64,000 bases of DNA, taken from NCBI GenBank assembly GCA_016806145.1, contig CP063166.1, positions 3,658,001 through 3,722,000 of the forward strand. The letters run 5' to 3'. How positions within the stretch are numbered: position 1 is the stretch's first letter; every line of letters begins with the position of its first letter. Under the pieces are notes generated by a model. The model was given only the letters and a program-made list of their open reading frames with translations. It ran no database searches and had not been told where the DNA came from. A program made the position numbers and the translations under genes. Origin of the DNA: Variovorax paradoxus. Its GTDB lineage: Bacteria; Pseudomonadota; Gammaproteobacteria; Burkholderiales; Burkholderiaceae_C. Shown one piece after another: positions 55,142 to 63,600 of this stretch.

Positions 55142-56128
55142 ATGACCGCCAGCCTCCGCCCGCCACGGCGCCTCGCCCTGATGGCCGCCGCCGCCCTGCT
55201 CGCCGCCGCCTGCGGTACCACGGCCGCCGCCGACACCTATCCCGCCAAGCCGATCACCATCGTCGTGCCCTTCCCCGCCGGCGGCGGCACCGACGTGATC
55301 TTCCGCGCGGTGCAGGTCAGGCTGCAGGCCGAGCTCGGCGTGCCGGTGATCATCGACAACCGCGCGGGCGCCGGCGGCACGGTGGGCACGGGCTATGCGT
55401 CCAAGGCCGCGCCCGACGGCTACACGCTGGTGGCCGCCACCACCACGACCATCGCCTCGGCGCAAGCCGTCTACCCCAAGCTGCCCTACGACCCGCTGGC
55501 CGACCTCGCGCCCGTGGGCACGCTGGGCACCACGCCCTTCGTGCTGGTGGTGGCACCCACGCTGCCCGCGAAGAACCTCGCCGACTTCATCCGCGACGCC
55601 AAGGCGAAGCCCGGCACGCTCAACTACGGCAGCATCGGCAACGGCACCGCGAGCCACCTCGCGGGCGAGCTGTTCAAGCAGCGCACCGGCATCGAGATGA
55701 CCCACATTCCCTACCGCGGCGCCGCGCCCGCGCAGACCGACCTGATGGCCGGCCAGATCCAGGCGCTGTTCGACAACCCCACCGCGCTCGCGCCCCAGGT
55801 GCGCGCCGGCCGCATGCGGGCGCTCGCGATCAGCCAGCCCTCGGCGGTTTTTCCAGAACTGCCGAGCTTCGAGGCCGCGGGCATCAAGGACTTCAAGCCC
55901 GAGCTCTGGTACGGCCTGATGGCGCCCGCGGCCACGCCCAAACCGGTGGTGGAGCGGCTGCGCGCCGCGCTCGACAAGGCGTTGCAGGACCGCAACCTGC
56001 GCGCCGACATGATGGCCAAGGGCGTCTCGCCCGCGAGCTGGTCGCCCGAGCAGTTCGGCCAGCGCGTGCGCGCCGACATCGCGCTGTGGGGCGGCATCGC
56101 GCGCTCGGTCAACGCGAAGGCGGACTGA
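55142..56128 (+). CDS. Bug-family tripartite tricarboxylate transporter substrate-binding protein
   Basis: 328-aa periplasmic receptor with a signal peptide (RRLALMAAAALLAAACGTTAAAD) whose Cys could allow lipidation. The mature protein has ITIVVPFPAGGGTDVIFR, IDNRAGAGGTVGTGYAS, LPYDPLADLAPVGT, SIGNGTASHLAGELFKQRTGIEMTHIPYRG and FDNPTALAPQV. CAAGGAC precedes the ATG at 55142. It heads an operon with PhzF- and RidA-like genes and presumably supplies their substrate. Confidence 0.92.
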   Translation: MTASLRPPRRLALMAAAALLAAACGTTAAADTYPAKPITIVVPFPAGGGTDVIFRAVQVRLQAELGVPVIIDNRAGAGGTVGTGYASKAAPDGYTLVAATTTTIASAQAVYPKLPYDPLADLAPVGTLGTTPFVLVVAPTLPAKNLADFIRDAKAKPGTLNYGSIGNGTASHLAGELFKQRTGIEMTHIPYRGAAPAQTDLMAGQIQALFDNPTALAPQVRAGRMRALAISQPSAVFPELPSFEAAGIKDFKPELWYGLMAPAATPKPVVERLRAALDKALQDRNLRADMMAKGVSPASWSPEQFGQRVRADIALWGGIARSVNAKAD

Positions 56129-56129
56129 G

Positions 56130-56999
56130 ATGACCATGCAGCTCGTTCGCGTCTTCGCCCGCCCCGGCACCCGCGCCGGCGGCAACCCGGCCCCGGTCTG
56201 GCTCGATGCCGATGCCATGTCCACCGAGGACATGCAGGCCCGCACCCGCGAGAGCGGGCACGAGTCGGTGTTCGTGCTCGCGCCCGACGATGCCGCCCGG
56301 CACCGCCTGCGCATGCGCTACTTCGTGCCGCGCCACGAGATGGAGATGTGCGGCCATGCCACGCTCGGCGCGCTGTGGCTGCTGCACGAGCGCGGCCGCT
56401 GGAGCGGCGAGCCGATCGCGGTGCAGACGCTCAGCGGCACGGTGCACGGCCGCTTCGTCGACGGCGCGGTCGAGATCAGCCAGCCCAGCGCCAGCATCGC
56501 CGCGGTCGACGCGGCCCTGGTGCGCGAGATCGCGCAGTGCCTGGGCATCGAGCTCGTGCGGATCGTCGCGCCCGTGCTCAACGCCGCCACCAGCCGCGTG
56601 AAGACGCTGGTGCGGCTCGAGAGCCCCGAACTGCTGCACGGCCTGCGGCCCGACTTCGCGCGCGTCGAGGCGCTGTGCGACCGGCTCGGCTCGACCGGGC
56701 TCTATCCCTTCGCATCGAACGCCGATGCGCGGGGCACCGAGGTCAGCGCACGCCAGTTCCCGCGCTCCTCCGGCTATCCCGAGGACGCGGCCACCGGCAT
56801 CGCCGCAGCCGCGCTGGCCTGGGGCCTGCGCGAGATGGCGCTGGTCGGCGCCGACGGCACGCTGGTCACGGTGCGTCAGGGCGAGGCCATGGGCTCGCCG
56901 TCGGCGATCCAGGTGCGGCTGCCCGCGCAGGCCGAGGCCGCCGAAGGCTGCTGGCTGCGCGGCGACGCACAGGCGATGGACGAGGTGCCGCATGACTGA
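56130..56999 (+). CDS. PhzF-family isomerase/epimerase-fold protein
   Basis: 289-aa protein of the PhzF/diaminopimelate-epimerase fold. VFARPGTRAGGNPAPVWLDADAM at the start, the catalytic Glu candidate in ESGHESVFV, EMCGHATLGALWLL, and EDAATGIAAAALAWGL near the C-terminus are family marks. PhzF makes a phenazine precursor, but most homologues have unknown substrates and no other phenazine gene is here. The ATG is 1 nt after the Bug stop, and its own stop overlaps the RidA start by 8 nt. Confidence 0.9.
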   Translation: MTMQLVRVFARPGTRAGGNPAPVWLDADAMSTEDMQARTRESGHESVFVLAPDDAARHRLRMRYFVPRHEMEMCGHATLGALWLLHERGRWSGEPIAVQTLSGTVHGRFVDGAVEISQPSASIAAVDAALVREIAQCLGIELVRIVAPVLNAATSRVKTLVRLESPELLHGLRPDFARVEALCDRLGSTGLYPFASNADARGTEVSARQFPRSSGYPEDAATGIAAAALAWGLREMALVGADGTLVTVRQGEAMGSPSAIQVRLPAQAEAAEGCWLRGDAQAMDEVPHD

Positions 57000-57474
57000 T
57001 GCCGACCGGCGCCTGGAGGCACTCGCCGCACAGGCAGGCCACGACGCCTCGCCCGCCGCGCGCCCCGCGGGCCGCTATGCGAGCTTCGCGCGCGCCGGCG
57101 ATCTGCTGCATTCGAGCGGCGTCGTCGGGCGCGAGAACGGCGTGGTGATCGCGGGCACGATCGACGACAGCGACGCGGGCATCGCGCTCGGCGAACGGGC
57201 CGCGGTCGCCGCCGCCATCGCGCTGCTGCGTGCCGCGCGCACCGAGCTCGGCGGCCTCGACCGCGTGCAGAAGATCGTCGCCCTCACCGGCTACCTGCAG
57301 GCCGGGCCCGGCTTCACCCAGCATGTGCGGGTGATGAATGCCGCGAGCGAGCTGCTGCGCCAGGTGTTCCCCGACCAGCCGCTGCCCGCGCGCACCACGG
57401 TCGGCGTGGCCTCGCTGCCGGGCGGGGGCGCGGTCGAGATCTCGCTGGTGCTGCAGGAGCGGCCGGCGGACTGA
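56992..57474 (+). CDS. RidA-family (YjgF/YER057c/UK114) protein
   Basis: 160-aa RidA-like protein. RidA hydrolyses reactive enamine/imine intermediates. The family end ARTTVGVASLPGGGAVEIS carries the conserved Arg, and LLHSSGVVGRENGVVIAGTI corresponds to the start of the fold. ATG 56992 overlaps the PhzF stop, so the two are translationally coupled. In context it may deal with an enamine produced from the substrate imported by the Bug protein. It converges with the LrgB gene. Confidence 0.9.
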   Translation: MTDADRRLEALAAQAGHDASPAARPAGRYASFARAGDLLHSSGVVGRENGVVIAGTIDDSDAGIALGERAAVAAAIALLRAARTELGGLDRVQKIVALTGYLQAGPGFTQHVRVMNAASELLRQVFPDQPLPARTTVGVASLPGGGAVEISLVLQERPAD

Positions 57475-57484
57475 AGGCGGGGCC

Positions 57485-58213
57485 TCAGGCTCCGAGCCAG
57501 CGCACCACCAGCGGCACCAGCAGGGCCGTCGCGATGCCGTTGAGTCCCATCGCGAGCGCCGAGAACGCGCCCGCGGTCTCGTTGACCTGGATCGCGCGCG
57601 CGGTGCCGATGCCGTGCGCCGTGATGCCGACCGCGAAGCCGCGCACCGCGGGTTCCTTGATGCGCAGCAGGTTCAGCAGGCCCGTGGCCATGATCGCGCC
57701 CGCGATGCCGGTGATGGCGGCCGCGACCGCCGACAGCGACGGCAGGCCGCCGATCTTTTCCGACACGCCCATCGCGATCGGCATGGTGGCCGACTTCGGC
57801 GCCAGCGACATCAGCAGCTCGTGCGAACCGCCGAGCGCCCAGGCGATGCCCACGGCCGACACGATGGCCGCCACCGAGCCCGCGAGCAGCGCCACGCCGA
57901 TCGGCAGCCACAGCCGGCGCAACCGCGCCACCTGGCTGTAGAGCGGCACCGCCAGCGCCACCGTGGCCGGCCCGATCAGGAAGTGCACGAACTTCGCGCC
58001 CTCGAAGTAGGTGTCGTAGGGCGTGCGCGTCGCCAGCAGCACGGCGACGATCACGATCACCGACACCAGCACCGGATTGACCACCGGGTTGGCCCCGCTG
58101 CGCCGGTGCAGCCACAGCGCGCCCAGGTAGGCCAGCAGCGTGAGCGCGAGCCACAGCAGCGGCGACTGGGCCAGGAAGACCCAGATCTCGGACAGCTTCG
58201 CGGGCGCGCTCAT
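57485..58213 (-). CDS. LrgB/CidB-family membrane protein
   Basis: 242-aa membrane protein with the family motifs ALWLHRRSGANPVVNPVLVSVI, FLIGPATVALAVPLY, SLAPKSATMPIAMGVSEKIGG and GFAVGITAHGIGTARAIQ. It works with LrgA-type partners in murein-hydrolase export, metabolite efflux or programmed-lysis control in other bacteria. It overlaps the LrgA gene start/stop by 4 nt. Confidence 0.93.
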   Translation of the reverse strand: MSAPAKLSEIWVFLAQSPLLWLALTLLAYLGALWLHRRSGANPVVNPVLVSVIVIVAVLLATRTPYDTYFEGAKFVHFLIGPATVALAVPLYSQVARLRRLWLPIGVALLAGSVAAIVSAVGIAWALGGSHELLMSLAPKSATMPIAMGVSEKIGGLPSLSAVAAAITGIAGAIMATGLLNLLRIKEPAVRGFAVGITAHGIGTARAIQVNETAGAFSALAMGLNGIATALLVPLVVRWLGA

Positions 58214-58563
58214 TGGGCGTCCTTGCCGGTGATGCGGATCATCCAGCGTAGGGTGAGCGCGGTCACGGTCATGGTGAAGGCCGCGCCCAGGATGCCCGCG
58301 GCCAGGAACGGCAGCCACTCGCGGCCCACGCGTTCGAAGTGCAGCATCACGCCCGTCACGGCCGGGATGAACAGCAGCATCAGGTTGCGCAGCAGATGGC
58401 CCGAGGTCTCGCCCAGGCTCTCGGGCACGCCGCCGCGCCACAGCAGGCCGGCGAACAGGAACAGCATGCCGAGCAGCGGACCGGGCACCGGCAGGCTCAG
58501 CCACTGCACCAGCAGTTCGCCGGCGAGCTGACAGAGAAAGAGCGTGGTGATGGCGTAGAGCAT
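58210..58563 (-). CDS. LrgA/CidA-family holin-like protein
   Basis: 117-aa four-helix membrane protein. LAGELLVQWLSLPVPGPLLGMLFLFAGLLW is the family signature, with further hydrophobic segments LRNLMLLFIPAVTGVML and FLAAGILGAAFTMTVTALTL. It is first of the lrgA-lrgB pair and only 30 nt after the cobC stop on the same strand, so read-through from the cob genes is possible. Confidence 0.92.
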   Translation of the reverse strand: MLYAITTLFLCQLAGELLVQWLSLPVPGPLLGMLFLFAGLLWRGGVPESLGETSGHLLRNLMLLFIPAVTGVMLHFERVGREWLPFLAAGILGAAFTMTVTALTLRWMIRITGKDAQ

Positions 58564-58593
58564 GGAAGAGGTCCTCGTGGTCGTTCTCGTCGG

Positions 58594-59619
58594 CTAGTTT
58601 GCACCCACCAGGCGCTGCCACGCGGCGTGCAGCGCGGCCTGGCTCGCGGGCGGCAGCACGCCCATGCGCACCTGGCCCGGCAGGCCGAAGGACGCGCAGT
58701 CGCGCAGCTTGATGCCCTCGGCGCGCAAGCCGGCCAGCAGGCCCGCGAAGTCCGCCGCCATCGGCTGCGCGAGGTGGTAGTTCGCCACGCTGGGCGTGGT
58801 CTGCCAGCCCATGCGCGCGCACAGCGCGAGCTGCAAGGACTTCCATTCGCGCAACGTGACCAGGCTTTCGCGCACCCAGGCCTGCACCGCGGGTTCGGCC
58901 CAGGCCGACAGCATCGCCACGCCATGCGCGCCCACGGGCCATGAAGCGCCCAGCCGCAGCAGCGCGCCCACCGCCTCCTGCGCATCCGCCGGCGCGATCG
59001 CATAGGCCGCGCGCACGCCCGTCATGCCCAGCGCCTTGTTGGGCGACCACATCTGCCAGAGCCGGTCGAGCCGCGCGGGCGCCAGCGCGAGTTCGCCTTC
59101 GAACCGCAACGGTTCGTAGGCGCGGTCGAGCACGCAGGGCACGTCCTCGGGCAGCTCGGCGATCGACGCGGCCAGGCCGGGCTGTGCCTGCCCCTGCGGC
59201 GCGGACGGATCGCAGCACCACGCGAGCCGCGGCCGGCGCGCCGCATGCGGCGCGCGCACCACCTGCAGGCCCCAGGCGCGCGCGGCGGCCGCGTAGTCGC
59301 CATAGGAGGTGGCCGGCAGCGCGACCTCGCCGTGCGCGCCGTGGTCCTCATGCGCCACCCAGGCGGTGATGCGCCGGATGAATTCGCTCGCGCCGGCCGC
59401 GATCACGATGCGCCAGGGCGCCACGCCATGCAGCGCCGCGAGCCGCGCGCGCAAGGCCGTGTAGGCCGGATCGGGATAGCGCGTCGCATCGGCCGCGCGC
59501 ACTTGCGCGAGCGCCTCCGGGCACGGGCCGCAGGCGTTGGCATTGGTCGAGAAATCGTGCGCGGGCGCGCCGAGCGCATCGGGGCCGCCGTGGGTCGGGG
59601 TGAAGTCGGGCTCGCTCAT
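58594..59619 (-). CDS. cobC: Threonine-phosphate decarboxylase-like PLP enzyme CobC
   Basis: 341-aa PLP-dependent enzyme, which provides or attaches the aminopropanol arm in cobalamin synthesis. It has HDFSTNANACGPCP near the N-terminus, AGASEFIRR, and the Schiff-base Lys in MWSPNKALGMTGVRAAY. Threonine-phosphate decarboxylase (CobD in Salmonella) and CobC in P. denitrificans are the same family. The ATG overlaps the cobD stop by 4 nt. Confidence 0.93.
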   Translation of the reverse strand: MSEPDFTPTHGGPDALGAPAHDFSTNANACGPCPEALAQVRAADATRYPDPAYTALRARLAALHGVAPWRIVIAAGASEFIRRITAWVAHEDHGAHGEVALPATSYGDYAAAARAWGLQVVRAPHAARRPRLAWCCDPSAPQGQAQPGLAASIAELPEDVPCVLDRAYEPLRFEGELALAPARLDRLWQMWSPNKALGMTGVRAAYAIAPADAQEAVGALLRLGASWPVGAHGVAMLSAWAEPAVQAWVRESLVTLREWKSLQLALCARMGWQTTPSVANYHLAQPMAADFAGLLAGLRAEGIKLRDCASFGLPGQVRMGVLPPASQAALHAAWQRLVGAN

Positions 59620-60590
59620 CGCGCCACCATGAACAGGAGAACGACCGGCAGCCAGGCGGCCAGCGCCAGCAGCAGCACGGCGCGCTGGCCGAAGCGGGCC
59701 GAACGCGCCGTGTCGGCGGGCATTGCGGCCCGGCCTTCGGCGTTGAGCGCATAGACCGCGGGCTTGGCCAGCCTCACGCCGAGCAGCAGCGCCATCGCGG
59801 CCATCGGCCAGCCACTGTTGGGCGACGGCGTGCGCCGCGCCTCGCGCGCGAGGCCGCGCGGCCAGCGCCCGGCCGCCAGCGCGAGCAGCAGCACCGTGAG
59901 CCGCGCGGGCAGCCACGACAGCAGGTCGTCGGCGCGCGCGGCCCATTTGCCGGCCCAGCTCCAGTCGCGGCCGCCGCGCTCGCCGCGGTAGCCCCACATC
60001 GCATCGGCCGTGTTGGCGAAGCGGTAGAGCGCCGCACCCGGCAGGCCCAACAGCAGGAACCAGAACACCGGCGCCACCAGCGAATCGTTGAGGTTCTCGG
60101 CCAGCGATTCGATCGCGCTCTCGCGCACCTCGCGCTCGCCGAGCAGCGAAACATCGCGGCTCACGAGGCGCGCGAGCCGCGCCCGGCCCGCTTCCAACGA
60201 TTCGCCGAGCGCGTCCTCGACCGCGAGCACCTCGTCGCGCAGCATGCGCCAGGCGAACAGCGGCTTGAGCAGCAGGCCCAGCAGCAGCGCGAAGGCCCAG
60301 GCCGGCAGCGCGTTCTGCAGCACCGCCTGCAGCGCGACGGCGATCGCGAGCACGGCCAGCGCGCCTGCGCACCAGGCGATGGCGCCGAGCACGAAGGCGC
60401 GCCCTGCGTGGCCGGAAGCCGCGCCGAACGGCGGCGCGATGCGCGCGCCGGCCCAGCCCAGGTAGCGCCCGATCCACACCACCGGATGCCAGCGCGCGGG
60501 CGGCTCGCCGAGCCAGAGGTCGACCGCGAGCGCGATCCACAGCGCGGCCAGCATGGCCAGCACGGGAGCGGTGAAATCGATGGCCGGCAT
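59616..60590 (-). CDS. cobD: Adenosylcobinamide-phosphate synthase (CobD/CbiB)
   Basis: 324-aa membrane enzyme that links (R)-1-aminopropan-2-ol (phosphate) to adenosylcobyric acid. ALAVDLWLGEPPARWHPVVWIGRYL at the N-terminus, DVSLLGEREVRESAIESLAENLNDSLVAPVFWFLLLG, ADAMWGYRGERGGRDWSWAGKWAARADDLLSWLPARL and NSGWPMAAMALLLGVRL are all CbiB marks. ATG 60590 lies 17 nt after the CobN-like stop. It heads the cobD-cobC pair. Confidence 0.96.
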   Translation of the reverse strand: MPAIDFTAPVLAMLAALWIALAVDLWLGEPPARWHPVVWIGRYLGWAGARIAPPFGAASGHAGRAFVLGAIAWCAGALAVLAIAVALQAVLQNALPAWAFALLLGLLLKPLFAWRMLRDEVLAVEDALGESLEAGRARLARLVSRDVSLLGEREVRESAIESLAENLNDSLVAPVFWFLLLGLPGAALYRFANTADAMWGYRGERGGRDWSWAGKWAARADDLLSWLPARLTVLLLALAAGRWPRGLAREARRTPSPNSGWPMAAMALLLGVRLAKPAVYALNAEGRAAMPADTARSARFGQRAVLLLALAAWLPVVLLFMVAR

Positions 60591-60607
60591 GGCGCGATTG
60601 TCCCGAA

Positions 60608-63600
60608 TCAGAGGGCCGGCCGCGGCCGGCGGTGCCGGTGCCACTGGGTCAGCGCGCCGAGCGCGAGCAGCACCGCCATGCCGAACAGCGCCCAGAGCGT
60701 GCGCACCACCGAGTCGCTGCGCGGCGCGGGCACCGTGTCGGGCTGCGGTTCGAGCCGCAGGCCGCGCACGGCTTGGGTCGCGGCCTCGTTGCCTTGTTTG
60801 CTTTCATTCGGTGCCGGCGACTCGGCCGGCATGGCCTGGGCCGTGGCGCCCTGCACCTCCACCGGCACCACGACCGGCTTCGGCGGCGCGTTCATCGCCG
60901 CGCGCGCGAAGCGCTCCACCGCCACGTTGCGCTCGCGCAGCCCGCTGGCCTGCGCCGCCTGCGCATAGGCCTGCGCCAGCTCGCGCCGCGTCGCCGCATC
61001 GGGCGACCAGTAGTTCAGGCGCACCGCATCGAGCATGCGTTCCAGCGTCTGCGCGAAGGCCGCGCGGTTCGCGCCCTCGAGCCAGGCGCGGGTGCCGAGC
61101 CGCTCGCGGTCGCGCACATAGGTGTCGTGCAGCGACTGCCACTGGTCGGGCCGCACCGTGGCCGGCGCGGTCACCTGCCAGCCCCAGAGGAACTGCGCGG
61201 TCTTCAGCACCTGCAGCGCGCCGCTGTAGCCCTCGGCCTGCTGCGCCGCGATCCATTGCGGATGCAGGTAGCGCGTCTGCATCTCGCGCGCGATCGCGCC
61301 GGCGGCGGTGTCGGTACGCACCGCGCCGGTGTCGCGCAGGTTCTGCACGTAGAGCGCCGGGTCCTTGCCCGTGAGATGGCGCACCGCCTGCGCGATGCCG
61401 CCGAGGTACTGGAAGGGATCGTCGTTGGTCAGCACGCCATAGAGATTGGAGCTGCGCGCCATCAGCGCCGCGTCGACCTGCGCGAGATTGCCCGCGAAGG
61501 CGCCGGGCCGCGCGGCGCCCTCGAGGCCCTGGCCATAGGCATGGCCCATGCGGTCGATGAACAGGCCCGCCATCTGCGCGTCGCCGCCGCCGCGGCGCTG
61601 CGAACGCCAGAGCTCGCTCGCGAGCGCGGCCTCCTCGAGCCCGGCGCCGTAGCTGCCCTGCTCGTTCGAGAACACGCGCGCGGTCGACCAGCGCGCGGCC
61701 TCCGCCTCCGACGCGCCCTCGGCCCGCAGCCGCCGCGCCAGCGCCTCGCTGTGGCGCGCGACCGCGTTGGCGCCCGCGGGCTCGCGCAGCGCCGCCACCT
61801 GCCGCACCGCCTCGTCGAGCCAGCGCATCACGTGCGGGAACTGGTCGCGGTAGGAGCCCGTCACGCTGACCAGCACATCGATGCGCGGCCGCTTCAAGGC
61901 CGTCTCGGGCAGCACCTCGATGCCGTTCATGCGCCCCGCCTCGTCCCAGCGCGGCCGCACGCCCATCGCATGGAAGGCCTGGCTCTCGAGCACGCCCTGG
62001 TGGCGCGAGGCCTCGCCGGCCCAGAGCGTGAACGCGATCTTCTCGGGCGCCTTGCCGCCGTGGGACTGCGCATAGGCCGCGATCCAGGCGTCCATGGCGG
62101 CCACGCCGGTGTCCCAGGCCGCGCGCGTGGGCACGCGGCTGGGATCGAAGCCGTAGAGGTTGCGCCCGGTCGGCAGGCTGTCGGGATTGCGCACCGGATC
62201 GCCGCCATAGCTCGCGCGCAGATAGCGGCCGTCGAGGGCCGTCAGCAGGCCCTCGATCTCCTCGTTGTGCGCGAGCACCGCGTCTAGCTGGCGCACGCGC
62301 GCGGCCAGCGCGCGCAGGGTCTCGGCCTGTGCGGGCGCGGTGGTCGCACCGTCGAAGGCGGCATCGTCGAGCACCCGCGCCACCCAGCGCCCCAGCGGTG
62401 AATCGGCCATGCCGGCCGGCTCGCGCAGGAAGGTCTCGTCGAGGTCCTCGCCGAGCGCGGTCGCCAGCGGCTTGCCGACGATCTGCAGCAGCGTGGCGCG
62501 CCGACGCGGGGCATCGGGCACCTCGCCGAAGGTCGCGAGGCCCAGCGGCTGCGCGGTCTGCGCAAGTTCGTCGAGGTAGGGATGCAGCACCGCCACGAAG
62601 CCCGCGAAGTCGGCGCGGATGCGCGCGGGGGTCCAGGCCAGGTCGCGGTCGTAGTGCCGGGCCACGAAGTCGGCCAGCAGTTGCCGTTCGAGCGCGGCCT
62701 TGACCGGGCCGGGGGCGAGCGTCTCCCAGTCGTGCATGCGCTCGTGCATCTGCGCGAGGCCCGGGCGCAGGCCGGCCGGCGAGAACATCGGCGTCGAATG
62801 GCTGACCATGGTCGCGCGGCCGCGGCGCTTGGCGGTGGTGGCCTCGCCGAGGTTGTCCATCACATAGGGATAGACGTTGGGCAGGTCGCCGAGCACCAGC
62901 AGCGGATCGTCCTGCACCGACAGCCCGCGCTCCTTGCCGGCCGACCATTCGACCGTGCCGTGCGTGCCCACGTGCACCACGGCCGAGGCGCCGAACTGCG
63001 TGCGCAGCCAGAGGTAGGTGGCGAGGTAGGCATGGCCCAGCGGCACCGCCGAGCGGTGGTAGACCTGCTGCGCCTTGTCCATCACCCTCGTGCCGGGTTC
63101 GAAGCGCGGCGGCTGGCGCAGCACCACCACATTGCCGAAGCGCACGCGCGGTATCACGAAGGCCGGCGCGCCGTCCACCGTGCGCAGCTGGGTCGAGCTT
63201 TCGGGCGCGCCCCAGTAGGCCTCGATGCGCTGCTGCGTCTCGACGGGCAGCGCGCGGAACCATGCGAGGTAGCGCGCGAGCGGCAGCGTATCGGCCAGGC
63301 CCTGCGCGAGCAGCGGCTGCAGTTCGTCGGCTCCCGGCGCCGGGTAGGACGCCTTGAGCGTGGCCTGCACCTGCGCGATCAGCGTGTCGGGCGCGGGCGC
63401 CTCGGTGCGGTAGCCGGCCGATTGCATGGCCGCGATCATGCGGCTCACGCTGCGCGGCACGTTGAGGAAGGAGGCGCCGAAGTTGGCCTCGCCCGGCGGG
63501 TAGTTGTAGACCAGCATCGCGACCCGGCGCTGGTCGGCGCTCGTGCGCTGCAGCCGCAGCAGCGCCGCGGCCTTGTCGGCGACCGCCTCGATCTGCGCGG

